Source of the DNA: Nemertoderma westbladi
Taxonomy: Eukaryota; Xenacoelomorpha; Nemertodermatida; Nemertodermatidae
Direction of reading: 5' to 3'
DNA length: 64,000 nucleotides
Assembly (NCBI GenBank): GCA_032718475.1
Contig: JAUCBJ010008861.1
Location: forward strand, 1 to 64,000
Below the pieces are notes generated by a model that did no database searches, was not told the DNA's origin, and saw nothing but the letters and a program-made list of their open reading frames with translations. Shown piece by piece: positions 43,770 to 56,640 of the stretch. Positions within the stretch are counted from its first letter, which is position 1. Every line of letters begins with the position of its first letter. The translations under genes and the position numbers were made by a program.

Positions 43770-44680
43770 AAAATTTCGAGAAAATGTTCACATTCAGACA
43801 TTTTACCCTCTACCTGCACACTGCGACTGTTGAAATGCAAATGGCGCCGCAGTTCTGTAAAGATGGAGTTTATGGTGAAGTAAGATGCCTGCTTGTCAAG
43901 TTTCAGCTTAAACAGATTGTAAATAACAAAATTTCGAGAAAATGTTCACTTTCAGGCATTTCGCCCTCTAGCTGAAGACAGGGGAACTATAGATGACTCA
44001 GTGACTCCGTAAAGATTGAGCCTATGCTGTAGTTAGAAACCTGCCAAGTTCCAGCTGAAAAGGATTAAAAACAACCAAATGAGATCAGGTTTTCACTATC
44101 CGACATTTCGCCATCTAGCGGCAGACTACGGATCTGTAGATAATGCCACGACTCCGTAAAAGATATAGCATATACTGAAGTAGATACATACAAAGTTTCA
44201 GTCTACGCGGATTGTAAATCACCAAATGAGATCAGGTTTTCACTATCAGACAATTCACCCTCTAGCGGCAGACTGGGGAACTATAGACGACTCTGCGACT
44301 CTTTAAAGATATAGCCTATGCTGAAGTAGATGCCTATCAAGTTTCAGCTCAAAAGGATTAATAACAACCAAATTAGATCAGGTTTTCACTATCAGACAAT
44401 TATTATAGACGACTCTGCAACTCTTTAAAGATATAGCCTATGCTGTAGTAGATGTTTAAACATTTAAACCGTTTAAACCAAGTTTAAACCTAAGCGGATT
44501 GCAAATAACAAAGTTGGAGACGATTTTCACTTTAAGACAATTCGCTCTCTAGCGGCAGACTAGGGAACTGTAGACTACTCTGGGAAGAGGTAAGACAGTT
44601 CGCCCTCTAAAGGCAGAATGGGGAACTGTAGACTACTGTGGGAAGAGGTGTCACTTATGACACCCCTTGGGCAGCTTTGC
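43770..44680. repeat. Degenerate ~150-bp tandem repeat with CTCF-like words
   Basis: TTCACTATCAGACA-like words at 43786, 43945, 44092, 44239, 44395 and 44526 mark about six units of 130-160 bp. Most units then carry CGCC(C/A)TCTAGCGGCAG or a variant (43962, 44109, 44257, 44543, 44601). Its complement, CCGCTAGAGGGCG, resembles the CTCF core consensus. Confidence 0.75.
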
Positions 44681-44690
44681 GACAGTTGGA

Positions 44691-45590
44691 CATCACTGAT
44701 AACCATTGTGTGATTGTATGTCAGGGTGCTAATCAGTCTGATTAATTAGGATAATCAATTAAACCCTAATTAGGATTCATAAGACACCTATTAGGGATTC
44801 AATGTACTAATTAATTATAATGAATAACGTATCGTATACTAAATTTATTGTGTATTTTTTTTATAGTCAAATTCAGATTATAATAGACATCCAATGAACT
44901 TTAATGACTATTAGTTTTTTATTACATTAACACAAAAAACCTTATACTTACAATAATCAAACTGTAGGAGGATATCTAACATTTAACATTACATATATGT
45001 ACATACTAATTAATTGATGACACCTGTCAATTAGGGTCTAATTTGCCTAATTATGAGGTGTCACCCAGACACCTCCTGAGTAGACCAGAAGTGACCTACT
45101 GTATCATATAAAATAGCCTATCATAATGTTCCACAAGAAATCACAGTTAATTTGGCATCAGGTCATTCCAATGAAATTCCATACGAATTTAATATATATA
45201 AATATGACTTGAATCTATCGGTTGTATTCAATTCGCTTGGATTATTTAAAAGGCGTGACAATTTAATTGATTCTAAATATGTTTTAAAGTTTAAAGTTTT
45301 AATGTTCTAAAGAATATTGTTCTAAAATATTAATTTGTTGAAAACAAAGAGCACAAAAAACTGAAGCACAAAAAGTCGTAGATTCCGCCTGTAACTAACT
45401 GTCTGTATAATTTATTGAGTATGACCATGTTTTTTTTATACAGAATGAAAAATTTCTGCCCATGTTGATTCCTAAATTAGAGAAATAAGAATTGAGAATA
45501 ACAAATTATGATACGAAGTTTATCAAGGGATTGTTATATATTGATGTTTTATTTTATATTAATATTAATACAGTCCCGCTCACCAACAGA
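44691..45590. other. Unassigned AT-rich DNA with GGTGTCA words
   Basis: GGTGTCA/TGACACC words recur in both orientations (44,648-44,665, 44,783, 45,020, 45,057-45,075), together with CTAATTAGG words, hinting at a degenerate inverted-repeat element. No gene recognised. Confidence 0.4.
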
Positions 45591-45714
45591 GTGCCATCGG
45601 ATCCGATCGGATCCAACACACTCCGACAGCTTCAAACAAGCACAATGCTAACCTACGGAGATTTAGTACTGTTTGATTCTGTTGGAGAAAATATTTCCAA
45701 CAAGTTTAGTCTGT

Positions 45715-45865
45715 TGGAGCCCATCTGAATCTGTCTGAAATCCGTCGGAAAGTGTTTGAAATTTCTGTTGGATGTTGTTGGAAGCTATCTGAAGTTGTTT
45801 GAAGTTGTCTGAAGCTGTTTGAAATTGTCTGAAACTGTTTGAAGTTGTCTAAAGATGTTTGACGC
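45715..45865 (+). repeat. Short-period minisatellite (~12-bp unit)
   Basis: Variants of TTGAAGTTGTCTGAAGCTGT repeated with drift. It interrupts any reading frame of interest. Confidence 0.7.
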
Positions 45866-47220
45866 CATCGGAATTTGTTGGAATTTGCCAAATGCCTTAC
45901 AAAAGCGTAGTTCATTAACAAAATGTCAATCACTTTAACTCTCAATTTGGAGTGATTGTGAGGGTGTGCTATTGTCAATTATAAACCGAAACAAAGATTT
46001 GTTTCATTTAACAATTTTTATTTACATAATTATGTCGTTAATTATATCAATTAATTAATTAGCATGCATAAACGAATAATAAATTCCTATAATATAAATT
46101 CCGATAAATGGATATAATAACACCAACACATTTTTAATTCCTTAATTTAATTAGAAATGTAAATAATGCTATAAATATATTAGTTTCTTTGACGTAGGGC
46201 ACTAAATACTGCACATAAACAGATATAATCACAAACAGATTAAGCAAACAGTAAATATAATTACAATGAGTGAAAAAAATATTTTTGGTTAATTTTATTA
46301 GTTGTGTTGAAAGAGCATCGAAATGAAAAGGTTTGCACGTAATACTTCTAGCCCAACTATTTTTTCCTGCACCTACCCTATTTGAGTAAATTACATTCAC
46401 ACACTCAAAAGTTATTGCAACTTTAGTCTCAGCAAGGCGAACTTCGAAACGGAACTCCATATCCAATATTGGTTTGTAGTTAAGCGGTTCCCTAGTTACG
46501 AAATAAATATTCGAGAACAATAAATTATTTAACATTGAGTAAGGCAGCATTTAGGCAGAATTTAGGAACAAACAATTACCTATTTAAGAATAAAATTACC
46601 TATACATGGGAAAACTTATTTTGAATATTATCACTACCCTTTAGTAATGATGGGTCGAAAGTCCCCCCTAGCCCTTCACAAGGGAGGGTGGACGTAGGGA
46701 CGGGGCCCAACGCCAACATATCGTGATAGTTTGTCACATTGGAAGGGGGGGGGGGGGGGGGGGGTGATGAAACGTATGGCTGTTAATGTTAAACGTGAAT
46801 GAATTAATATCATAAAGTAGTATTGAGCATTACGCACAACCATAATAGATTAGATAGAGAATTGGGAATGTGAAGGCCCTTGTTTTCACGTGACTGCCAT
46901 GCCATATTATGATGATGTGCCAATTGGATGTCTCCACGAGAAAGAGCACAAAATGTTAATTGAGAAGGTATTTTTTTATGATTATTGGACCTACTTGTCA
47001 ATTTATAAGACAACTTCAAGTTTCCGGAATGAAGACAGGACTCGAATAAGTGACTCTGCGGTCTTTGCGGGATTACACGGAATAGACTTATCTTCAAAAT
47101 GAGATCTTCAAAATGTATAATCTCCAGTTTTAATGGTCGTACGAAGTTCGTTTTAGGCTCATTTGAAAGCTCTTTTCTTAGAGAACAAAGTTACCATTTG
47201 ATTTAAGATAAAATGCTTGT
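45866..47220. other. Unassigned DNA with a 20-base poly-G run
   Basis: AT-rich; poly-G at 46745-46764. Short minus-strand frames at 46,134-46,550 and 46,810-47,097 have no recognisable domain and are not called. Confidence 0.5.
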
Positions 47221-47224
47221 GAAT

Positions 47225-47905
47225 GTTACCAATTAAGGGAAAGGTGCAGGTTACAAGGACGCTCTTTCTAACCAAAACAATAAACGATGTTGTTACCAAT
47301 TGAGTGAAAGGAGCAGGTTACAGAGGCGGGCTTTTCTAACCAAAACAATAAATGATATTGTTACCAATTGAGGGAGAAGAGCAGGTTACAGTGGCGGGCT
47401 TTTCTAACCAAGACAATAAAACGATATTATTACCAATCGAGGAAAGGAGCAGGTTACAGGTACGCTCTTTCGAACCAAAACAATAAACGATGTTGTTACC
47501 AATTGAGGGAAAGGAGCAGGAACAGGGACGCTCTTTCTAACCAAAACAATAAACGATGTTGTTACCAACTGAGGGAAAGGAGCAAGTTACAGGGACGATC
47601 TTTCTAACCAAAACAATAAACTATGTTTTTACCAATTGAAGGAGAGGAGTAGTTTACAGAGGCGGCTTTTCTAAACAAAACAATAAACGTTGTTTTTACC
47701 TACTAATTGAGAGAAAGGAGCAGGTCACAGCAGCGGGCATTTCTAACCAAAACAATAAACGTTGTGTTGTTATCTACCAATTTAAGGAAAGGAGTAGGTT
47801 ATAGAGGTGGGCTTTTCTAAACAAAACAATAAAAGTTGTTTTTACCTACCAATTGAGGGAAAGGAGCAGGTTACAGCAACAGGCTTTTCTATCCAAACAA
47901 TATAC
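47225..47905 (+). repeat. Tandem repeat, ~67-80 bp unit, ~9-10 copies
   Basis: Units carry TTACCAATTGAGGGAAAGGA, GCAGGTTACAG, TTTCTAACCAAAACAATAAA and CGATGTTG. It runs directly into the next array. Confidence 0.85.
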
Positions 47906-47914
47906 ATTGTTATT

Positions 47915-50045
47915 CACATCTTCCCATATTCCCATCAACCTTCTCACCTTCCTACAATCCCATGAACCTTCCCATCTTCCCACCCAGCCACCATCCCACA
48001 TTCCCATCCACATCCCTACATTCCCATCGTCCTACAATCCCATCCACCTTCCCACATTACCAATTTCCCACATTCCCATCCACCTTCCCATCTTCCTACA
48101 TTACCATCCACCTACCCACATTCTCATCCATCTTACCATCTTCCCACATTCCCATCCACCTTCCTACATTCCCATCTTCCTATATTCCCATCCACTTTCC
48201 CACATTCCCATCTTCTTACATTCCCATCCACCTTCCCACATTCCCATCTTGCCACATTCCCATCTTCTTCATTCCCACCCACCTTCCCACATTCCCATCC
48301 ACCTTCCCATCTCCCCACATTCCCATCCACCTTCCCACATTCCCACCTTCCTACATTCCCATCTTCCCACATTCCCATCAACCTTCCCATCTTCCCACAT
48401 TCCCATCCAACTTCCCACACCCCCTTCTTCCTCATTCCCTCCCACCTTTCCACATTTCCATTTTCCCACATTCCCATCCACCTTCCCAAATTCTCATCTT
48501 CCCACATTCTCACCCACCTTCCCATCTTCCTACATTCCCATCCACCTTCCCATCTTCCTACATTCCCATCCACCTTCCCAAATTCCCATCCACCTTCCCA
48601 CATTCCCATCTTCCTACATTCCCATCCACCTTCTTATCTTCCCACATTCCCACCTTCCTACAATCCCACAAACCTTCCCACATTCCCATCCACCTCCCCA
48701 TAATCCCACATTCCCATCCACCTTCCCACATTCTCATCTTCCTACATTCCCATCCATCTTCCCACATTCCCGTCTTCCCACATTCCCATCCACCTTCCCA
48801 CATTCCCGCATTCCTCATTCCCACCCACCTTCCCACATTCCCATCCACCTTCCCATCCACCCTCCCACATTCCCATCTTCCTACATTCCCATCCACCTTC
48901 ATATCTTCCCACATTCCCATCTTCCTACATTCCCACACACCTTCCCACATTCCCATCCACTTTCCCACATTCCCAGCTTCCCACATTCCCATCTTCCCAC
49001 ATTCCCATCTTACCACATTCCCATCTTCCTCATTCCCACCCACCTTCCCACATTCCCATCCACCTTCCCATCTCCCCACATCCCCATCCACCTTCCCACA
49101 TTCCCATCTTCCTACATTCCCATCTTCCCACATTCCCATCCACCTTCCCATCTTCCCACATTCCCATCCAACTTCCCACATTCCCACCTTCCTCATTCCC
49201 TCCCACCTTTCCACATTCCCATCTTCCCACATTCCCATCCACCTTCCCCAATTCTCATCTTCCCACATTCCCATATTCCTACATTCCCAGCTTCCTACAT
49301 TCCCATCACTTTCCCCCCATTCCCATCTTCCTACATTCCAATCCACCTTCCCGCATTCCCATCTTCCTCATTCCCATCCACCTACCCACATTCCCATCAT
49401 CCCACATTCCCATCTTGCCACATTCCCATCTTCCTCATTCCCACCCACCTTCCCACATTCCCATCCACCTTCCCATCTCCCCACACTCCCATCCACCTTC
49501 CCACATCCCCATCTTCCTACATTCCCATCTTCCCACATCCCCATCCACCTTCCCACATTCCCATCCAACTTCCCACATTCCCATCTTCCTCATTCCCTCC
49601 CACCTTTCCTCATTCCCACATTCCCATCCACCTTCCCACATTCCCATCTTCCTACATTCCCATCCACCTTCATATCTTCCCACATTCCCATCTTCCTACA
49701 TTCCCTCACACCTTCCCACATTCCCATCCACCTCACCATATTCCCACATTCCCATCCACCTTCCCACATTCTCATCTTCCTACATTGCCATCCACATTCA
49801 CATCTTCCCACATTCCCATCTTCCTACATTCCCTCACACCTTCCCACATTCCCATCCACCTCACCATATTCCCACATTCCCATCCACCTTCCCACATTCT
49901 CATCTTCATACATTGCCATCCACATTCACATCTTCTCACATTCCCATCTTCCCACATTCCCATCTTCCCACATTCCCATCTTCCCACATTCCCATCTTCC
50001 CACATTCCCGTATTCCTCATTCCCATCCACCTTCCCACATTCATT
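47915..50045. repeat. 2.1 kb pyrimidine-rich minisatellite
   Basis: Built from short blocks CACATTCCCATC, CACCTTCC and TTCCTACATTCCCATC in varied order. The plus strand has almost no G. Stops are rare in several frames, giving very long apparent ORFs on both strands (up to about 750 residues of Pro/Ser/His/Ile). The complementary strand has regularly spaced GGG runs. Confidence 0.95.
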
Positions 50046-50154
50046 TTTTTTCGCTGGGAACGGGAATCCTGGGAAACTTCACATGGGCGAAAAATACAAA
50101 GAAACTTAAAAAAAAAATATTGATATGAACCTATTTGTTTTAAAAGATTGTAGG

Positions 50155-50290
50155 GCCTTATCGCCCCTGCCCCTTATCGCCCCCTGGGAACTTATCGCTC
50201 CTCAAATGGTCCTTTATCGCCCCTTTGGGAAGATATCGCCCCTGGGTCTTTATCGCCCCCGGGTCTTTATCGCCCCTGGTAACTTATCCC
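50155..50290 (+). repeat. Minisatellite of ~15-25 bp units
   Basis: TTATCGCCCCTGGG-like units, about eight imperfect copies. Confidence 0.8.
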
Positions 50291-51033
50291 CACTGTGACA
50301 ATATTAATTTTGAATGGGAATATATATTGTTATTGCTATTGTTTATTAGTGTAATAAAAGTCTGTATCCATATACTGTACAGTACAGTAGTTAAATTACG
50401 AGACACATGACATACATTGAATTGCCTAAGTAGGCCTACAAATGTTATAAATAAAAACAATATTTTATAAAATATGTTTAAAATAGAGTATTTTAAAATC
50501 ATTAATAATTAAACTGCATGTTTACTGGCATAGGTAAAATTTGAATAATAATGTAGGCCTACAAAGCTCTACACGTTCGTGGGGCCTTCGCGCAGCACGA
50601 GGCTCAGTTATGAGATACAAATTAAAATTGTGCGACTGTATCACAAAATCAGGTTATGAGAGATTAACCCACACCACCAATTAATCACAGAAAGGGGGAC
50701 AGTACGTGTTCACCCCTTTTAATCTGCACCCCGACCCCCCCCCCCCCCCCCCCCACCCACCAATACATAACCGCGACATCTACCACCCACGGAAGGGTAG
50801 CACGAACTTATTTTCAAACGCACGTTCAATATGCAAAGCCAGGTGGTTTATAGGAATATAATTAATGCAGTACTCGTCTTCATTATAAGCCTCTTTGCGT
50901 TCGACCTGTTTTGTATTAAAATATATTTATTAAACGCAGGCTGACGCTCTTTATAATAATAATACCTAGGGATGCCAGCTTCCAGACTTTCAACCTTTAC
51001 TGCCGCGCAAACCCCACAGAGGAAGTTTTGGTT

Positions 51034-51306
51034 TCAGAGATCAAGCCCATCGGCAATTGGTGTTTCAATTTCGGTCCAGGAACTCTGACAATGGGAGCAT
51101 TCAATCTTAGCTGTGGTCCATTCCCGTGGTTTCGGCTTCCTTTTCTTCGTCCCAATGACAGATTCTTCTGAAGACGTTCGATTCGCTTTCAGTTTATTGT
51201 TGGCATTTGTGTTTTGAAGTTGTATTCGAGTGGACAGTTGCGCCGGTTTCGAGGTAACCATACCGACCTGTGATAAGCGTTGGTTTTGTTGAGTGCCGGT
51301 ATTCAT
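51034..51306 (-). CDS. Small hypothetical ORF, basic with a CxxC pair
   Basis: 90 residues. Gln/Asn-rich start, a basic stretch (TKKRKPKPREW) and CSHC near the C-terminus. Not low complexity and not inside a repeat array. No family recognised. Could be an exon, a transposon ORF fragment or chance. Confidence 0.2.
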   Translation of the reverse strand: MNTGTQQNQRLSQVGMVTSKPAQLSTRIQLQNTNANNKLKANRTSSEESVIGTKKRKPKPREWTTAKIECSHCQSSWTEIETPIADGLDL

Positions 51307-51967
51307 CTTCTCTCACCTCTTCAATGTCAGATGTTGCAAATACTGATAACACGAATAACGGTATATATTTCAATACTTGTCAATAGTAATATATATAATA
51401 TAGTTAACTATTTTATATCTGTACTGTTGAGCAAACTCTACATAAATTCCAACCTGTGTATCGCCGGTAGTGCTGTTGCTGTGCAAGTGCTGAAGTGCTA
51501 GTTGCCACCGGTCAGCCGGTACCGGTAGTAGGGTGGTACCTACGGTGCGCACTACAACGGCAGTACAGCAATACGGTGTACCGTGCCAATGACTGAATGA
51601 TTAGCGGTAACTATCTAAACTATTATATTATTATTACCGGTGCCGGTACTGGGCTAATTAGGCCTAAACTATAATGAATGCCCCGGCAAGGGTTGCCGGG
51701 GCCATGTTTAATTAGATTACATGATATGGCATGGTACCGGCTGACCAGTATTGCAGTATTGACTGATTGCAGGATTCTCGATTCAGGGATTGAGTACAGC
51801 CTGACAGTACCGGTACACATGGTACATGCAGATTGGCAGACAGCCCCAATGTATTGCAAAATTTGTCAGAAACCCAGCTGATTTATCCTACAGTAATAAT
51901 AATTTAACGCATTTTAAATTTGGATAAATAAATTTATTATAACTGCAATAACAGTTACACTGATGCT

Positions 51968-52112
51968 GCACGAAGGCCCCACGCAAATTCTACTTGGAAA
52001 ATTTTCAAACTTTTGTCAAACAACATGTGTACCAAGTTTGGATTGATTTCATCAAGGATTGGCCGAGTTATTAACGTTTAAAATAAAATACTGAAAAAAA
52101 ACGCGACAGAAC
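51968..52112 (+). repeat. Dispersed repeat, diverged copy
   Basis: Shares CGAAGGCCCCACG, TGTGTACCAAGTTTGGAT and GGCCGAGTTATTAACGTTTA with the copies at 53,965 and 55,985. Confidence 0.75.
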
Positions 52113-52249
52113 AACAGGTTGATTAATGCTACCCCTACGCTAAGGCTCACTCACTTCGTGGCTCGTCCCACAGTAGTGCAAAAAATACGTTAAAATAAAT
52201 CGAGTTGATTAAAATAGTAACATTTAGGCTCAGTAAGCTAGCGAATGCC

Positions 52250-53245
52250 TGTAGGGTGATCTTCCACATTAAACCATTCCACTCTGTTTCCCAAATGAAT
52301 GCCTGTTCACCACTATGGGAGATCTTCCACATTAGACCCTTCCACTCTGTTTCCCAAAGGAATGCCTGTTCACCACCATGGGTGATCTTCCACAGTAAAC
52401 CCTTCCTCTCTGTTTCCTAAAGGAATGCCTGTTCACCACCATGGGCAATCTTTAACAGTAAACCCTTCCACTCTGTTTCCCAAAGGAAAGCCTGTTAACC
52501 ACCATGCGTGATCTTCTACATTATACCCTTCCACTGTGTTTCCTAAAGGAATGCCTGTTCACCACCATGGGTGATCTTCCACATTAAACCATTCCACTCT
52601 GTTTCCTAAAGGAATGTCTGTTCACCACCATGGGTGATCTTCCACATTAAACCCTTCCACTCTGTTTCCCAAAGGAATGCCTGTTCACCACCATGGGTGA
52701 TCTTCCACATTAAACCATTCCACTCTGTTTCCTAAAGGAATGCCTGTTCACCACCATGGGTGATCTTCCACAGTAAACCCTTCCACTCTGTTTCCTAAAG
52801 GAATGCTTGTTCTCCACAGTTGTTGATCTTCCACAATAAACCCTTCCACCCTGTTTCCTAAAGGAATGCTTGTTCTCCAAAGTTGGTGATCTTCCACAAT
52901 AAACCCTTCCACCCTGTTTCCTAAAGGAATGCTTGTTTTCCACAGTTGGTGATCTTCCACAATAAACCCTTCCACCCTGTTTCCTAAAGGAATGCTTGTT
53001 CTCCACAGTTGGTGATCTTCCACAATAAACCCTTTCACCCTGTTTCCTAAAGGAATGGCTCTTCTCCACATTTGGTGATCTTCCACAGAAACCCTTCCAC
53101 CCTGTTTCCTAAAGGAATGGCTGTTCTCCACAGTTGGTGATCTTCCACAATAAACCCTTCCACCCTGTTTCCTAAAGGAATGGCTCTTCTCCACAGTTGG
53201 TGATCTTCCACAATAAACCCTTCCACCCTGTTTCCTAAAGGAAAC
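52250..53245 (-). repeat. 63-bp minisatellite, ~16 copies
   Basis: Units contain GGTGATCTTCCACA, TAAACCCTTCCAC, CTGTTTCCTAAAGGAATG and CTTGTTCTCC. Being 21 codons long, the unit keeps two minus-strand frames open (repeats of HSFRKQGGRVYCGRSP). The left third and right third use different unit variants (CACCACCATGG versus CTCCACAGTTGG). I regard the ORFs as by-products. Confidence 0.9.
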
Positions 53246-53839
53246 TTAGGTTTTGGATTAACCGGAACGACGTTTTACGTGGCGTATTCATAATTACGGG
53301 ATTAATAAAGGCAAGGAAGGGTCTTTCACCACGTGGATATATAAAAAATGAAGTTAATTATTTACCGTATGGCCATTTCACCCTCGCGGGCGTCTTCAGC
53401 GGTATATTCAATTAAAATAGCGTTAAAATATAATTAAATTTAAAAATTAGTTCACAATTTAAAAGTTTAGGGTACTGCCTGTCATCAGGCTGCATACGTG
53501 TACCGTACACGTATTTCGAAAAGTTGCCTGATACTTTTATGCAGGGTGGCTATCTAGACACCCACAGGAAGTTTCAGACTAATTACTCAAAAATTGTAGA
53601 AGTAGTAGGGTTTTGAAGTTGACAATTTCATGAAAAAAATATTTGGAGATAATCGACCTTTCATTATACATAGTAATAGTAATTTCAATAGGATTCCGTA
53701 AATGGAAATTTACATATCTTGAAAACTAAAAGAGCTATTAAATAGCGGTTTTCAGATTTGGAAACACCATTCAATGGTGCATTACAATAGACCATAAAAA
53801 AAATTTCGACATATTTTGGACCAAAATGGTGTACCCCCC

Positions 53840-54690
53840 CCTTAAGTATAATTATTTAAATCTTATACTGTAAAACAATTAATTTCCTTTAAAAGGCAGG
53901 TTGAAAATGGTGTTTTCACCGTAATCAACTTAATTAACTAATTAACTGCTATTATCTTAGCTTCTCGAAGGCCACACGGAAATTCTACTTGGAAAATTTC
54001 TAAACTTTTGCCAAACAACATGTGTACCAAGTTTGGATAGATTTCATCAAAGATTGGCCGAGTTATTAACGTTTAAAATTGAACACGACAGAACGACAGA
54101 ACGACAGAACGACACGTTCGTGGGGCCTTCGCGCAGTACGAGGCCCAGTTATGAGATACAAATTAAAATTGAGTGACTGTATCACAAAATCAGGTTTTGA
54201 GAAATTTACCCACACCACCAATCAATCCAAGAAAGGGGGACAGTACGTGTTCACCCCTTTTAATCTCTCCACCCCCCCCCCCCCCCACCCTTCCCAACCA
54301 CCAATACATAACCGCGACATCTACCACCCACGGAAGGGTAGAACGAACTTATTTCCAATCGCACGTTCAATATGCAAAGCCAGGTGGTGTGTAGGAATAT
54401 AATCAACGCCGTACTCGTCTTAATTATTATAAGCGTCGTTGCGCTCGTCCTGTTTTGTATTTAAATATATTTCCTAAACGCAGACTGGCAATCTTTATAA
54501 CTATGGATACGTGCAATATGCGAAACCAGGAATGGTTTATAGGAATATAATCAACGCCATACTCGTCTTAATTATTATAAGCGTCGTTGCGCTCGTCCTA
54601 AGATATTTCCTAAACGCAGACTGACAATCTTTATAATTATCGATACATTCAATATGCGAAGCCAGGTATGGTTTATAGGAATATAATCAA
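53840..54690 (+). repeat. Dispersed repeat family, copy 2
   Basis: Near-identical to 55,855-56,640. It starts TTAAGTATAATTATTTAAAT and includes an inverted pair GAAGGCCACACG ... CGTTCGTGGGGCCTTC around a ~165 bp core with GACAGAACGACAGAACGACA. A C-run (54,273-54,286) follows. It ends in ~140-bp tandem units with GGTTTATAGGAATATAATC. Confidence 0.85.
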
Positions 54691-55854
54691 TGCAGAACGC
54701 AGTACTAAATTCAGTCGATGCAGGCACACAAGACTGTATATTTTTTGTGGCGTTTCGATCACGGGGTCACTGAAAAATAGCGGTTTTGAAAATTTAAAGT
54801 CGAATTTCACCGATTTCAACTCGTCGAGTATGCACCAACTTTTTTATTTGAGATATTCAGTTATCTGAGCAACATATTTGAGCCTTCAGAATCTTTTCAA
54901 ATATCGCCAATCTCGCACAGAACGTCGCCAAAATTTGTTAGTCCGGCAAAAAAACGCACAAATTCGTCTAAAAGAGTAAATTATTTAGTTGCGGAATAAT
55001 ATGATTCAACTAGAAAAGCCAGCCATCTGGCTGTAAGGAGACCCTCCATAGACAAACGTAGTGTTAGTTGGGTCCCTCCTCATTCATTATCATCAACTCC
55101 CTCCCACATAACAGCACTGAGATGATTCACTGGGAAGAGCTATTCATCTGGTGTGGTAATACATTATACAAACATATAGTTGATGTTTGATTACTGTCTG
55201 GGTTAGAGTGAGATAGTAATAAATTTGGCAAGTAATATACTTCTCTGCAGTTTGGGCTATCCATTCAATAAATAGTAGTAGCTTACTAGGCCCACATGTA
55301 CCAGCAGCTGGTGTTTCTATCGTTGAGTTGATGGCAATTATCGTGTTTTCATTTTCGCTCACTCATGGTACTGGTTTGAGGGGCAGGTTCGTTTATAGCC
55401 AGCTTGCTGGCTTTCTAGTGAGGAAAAAACAAGTATGGATATGAATAAGTCTTCTGCAGTGGTAAAATGTTATTGACTGACATTTATTAAACGAGATCTG
55501 TCTAACACGGCAATAACACAATAATAGACTGAATAGTAGGGAATTCAGATTTCCATCTCGTTAGCTAGCTATGGCCAATCTGTCTACCGGCCTGTACACA
55601 TGTGGTTACTTACATTCGCATTCCCATTGAAGAGCAACTGGCTGTTCTACACACACCAAACATCCTTCCCATCCTATGTACCAGCACCGAGCCAACTTGG
55701 ATGTTAACCAATAAATGAGCAGTATTTAATGAGAATCAATTTTTTATACCGTTTTAATTACTTTAGATCAATTAAAGACACAATTATTAAAGCAAATCAC
55801 TTGAACTAATTAAAAACTATAATAGAATGGAGTATATGAATGGATTACATCTGT
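54691..55854. other. Unassigned DNA
   Basis: No gene or clear repeat. The minus-strand frame at 55,362-55,144 is short with no domain. Confidence 0.5.
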
Positions 55855-56640
55855 ATAATTTTTAAGTATAATTATTTAAATCTTATACTGTAAAACAATT
55901 AATTTCCTTTAAAAGGCAGGTTGAAAATGGTGTTTTCAAAATGGTGTCAACTTAATTAACTAATTAACTGCTATTATCTTAGCTTCTCGAAGGCCACACG
56001 GAAATTCTACTTGGAAAATTTCTAAACTTTTGCCAAAAAACATGTGTACCAAGTTTGGATAGATTTCATCAAAGATTGGCCGAGTTATTAACGTTTAAAA
56101 TTGAACACGACAGAACGACACGTTCGTGGGGCCTTCGCGCAGCACGAGGCCAGTTATGAGATACAAATTAAAATTGAGCGACTGTATCACAAAATCAGGT
56201 TTTGAGAAATTTACCCACACCACCAATCAATCAAAGAAAGGGGGACAGTACGTGTTCACCCCTTTTAATCCCCCCCCCCCCCACCCTTCCCAACCACCAA
56301 TACATAACCGCGACATCTACCACCCACGGAAGGGTAGCACGAACCAATCGCACGTTCAATATGCAAAGCCAGGTGGTTTATAGGAATATAATAAACGCAG
56401 TACTCGTTTTCATTATAAGCCTCGTTGCGTTCGTCCTGTTTTGTATTTAAATATATTTCTTAAACGCAGGCTAGGACGATCTTTATAATAATAATAACTA
56501 GGGATGCGATCAATATGTGAAGCCAGGTGGTTTATATAATAATTTAGTCAACGCAGTACTCGTCTTCATTATATGCCTCGTTGCGCTCGTCGCTTGTCCT
56601 GTTTTGTCATAAAATATTTTTCCTAAACGCAGACTGACGA
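55855..56640 (+). repeat. Dispersed repeat family, copy 3
   Basis: Direct repeat of copy 2, about 2.0 kb further on, with the same order of parts and a shorter C-run. The tandem tail units are fewer. Confidence 0.85.

Larger units (their letters stand above)
43587..44690 (-). mobile_element. Possible Helitron/Helentron-like element with tandem core
   Basis: Read on the minus strand, the left end has a hairpin (GCCCGAAGGGC), ten bases, then CTAG followed by T. This fits the Helitron 3' end (hairpin, then CTRR, inserted before T). The interior is a degenerate tandem array, as found in Helentron-derived elements. The other end is not defined and no Rep/helicase is present, so this is a tentative non-autonomous element. 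Confidence 0.4.
50291..52240. other. Unassigned DNA with dispersed-repeat pieces
   Basis: 50,568-50,940 matches the repeat family at 54.1 and 56.1 kb, including a C-run near 50,739. 51,968-52,110 matches the other half of that family. 51,480-51,660 is rich in ACCGGTA words. Otherwise no gene is clear apart from the small ORF at 51,034-51,306. Confidence 0.5.

Noticed and set aside
46134-47097. Minus-strand ORFs of 138 and 95 residues
   Set aside because: AT-rich chance frames with no domain or conserved neighbour.
47853-50128. Very long ORFs (up to ~750 residues) on both strands
   Set aside because: They follow the pyrimidine-rich satellite, have repeat-only composition and no start or domain signals.
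52710-53194. Minus-strand ORFs with repeated Cys/His residues, zinc-finger-like at first sight
   Set aside because: Spacing does not fit any finger type and follows the 63-bp repeat.
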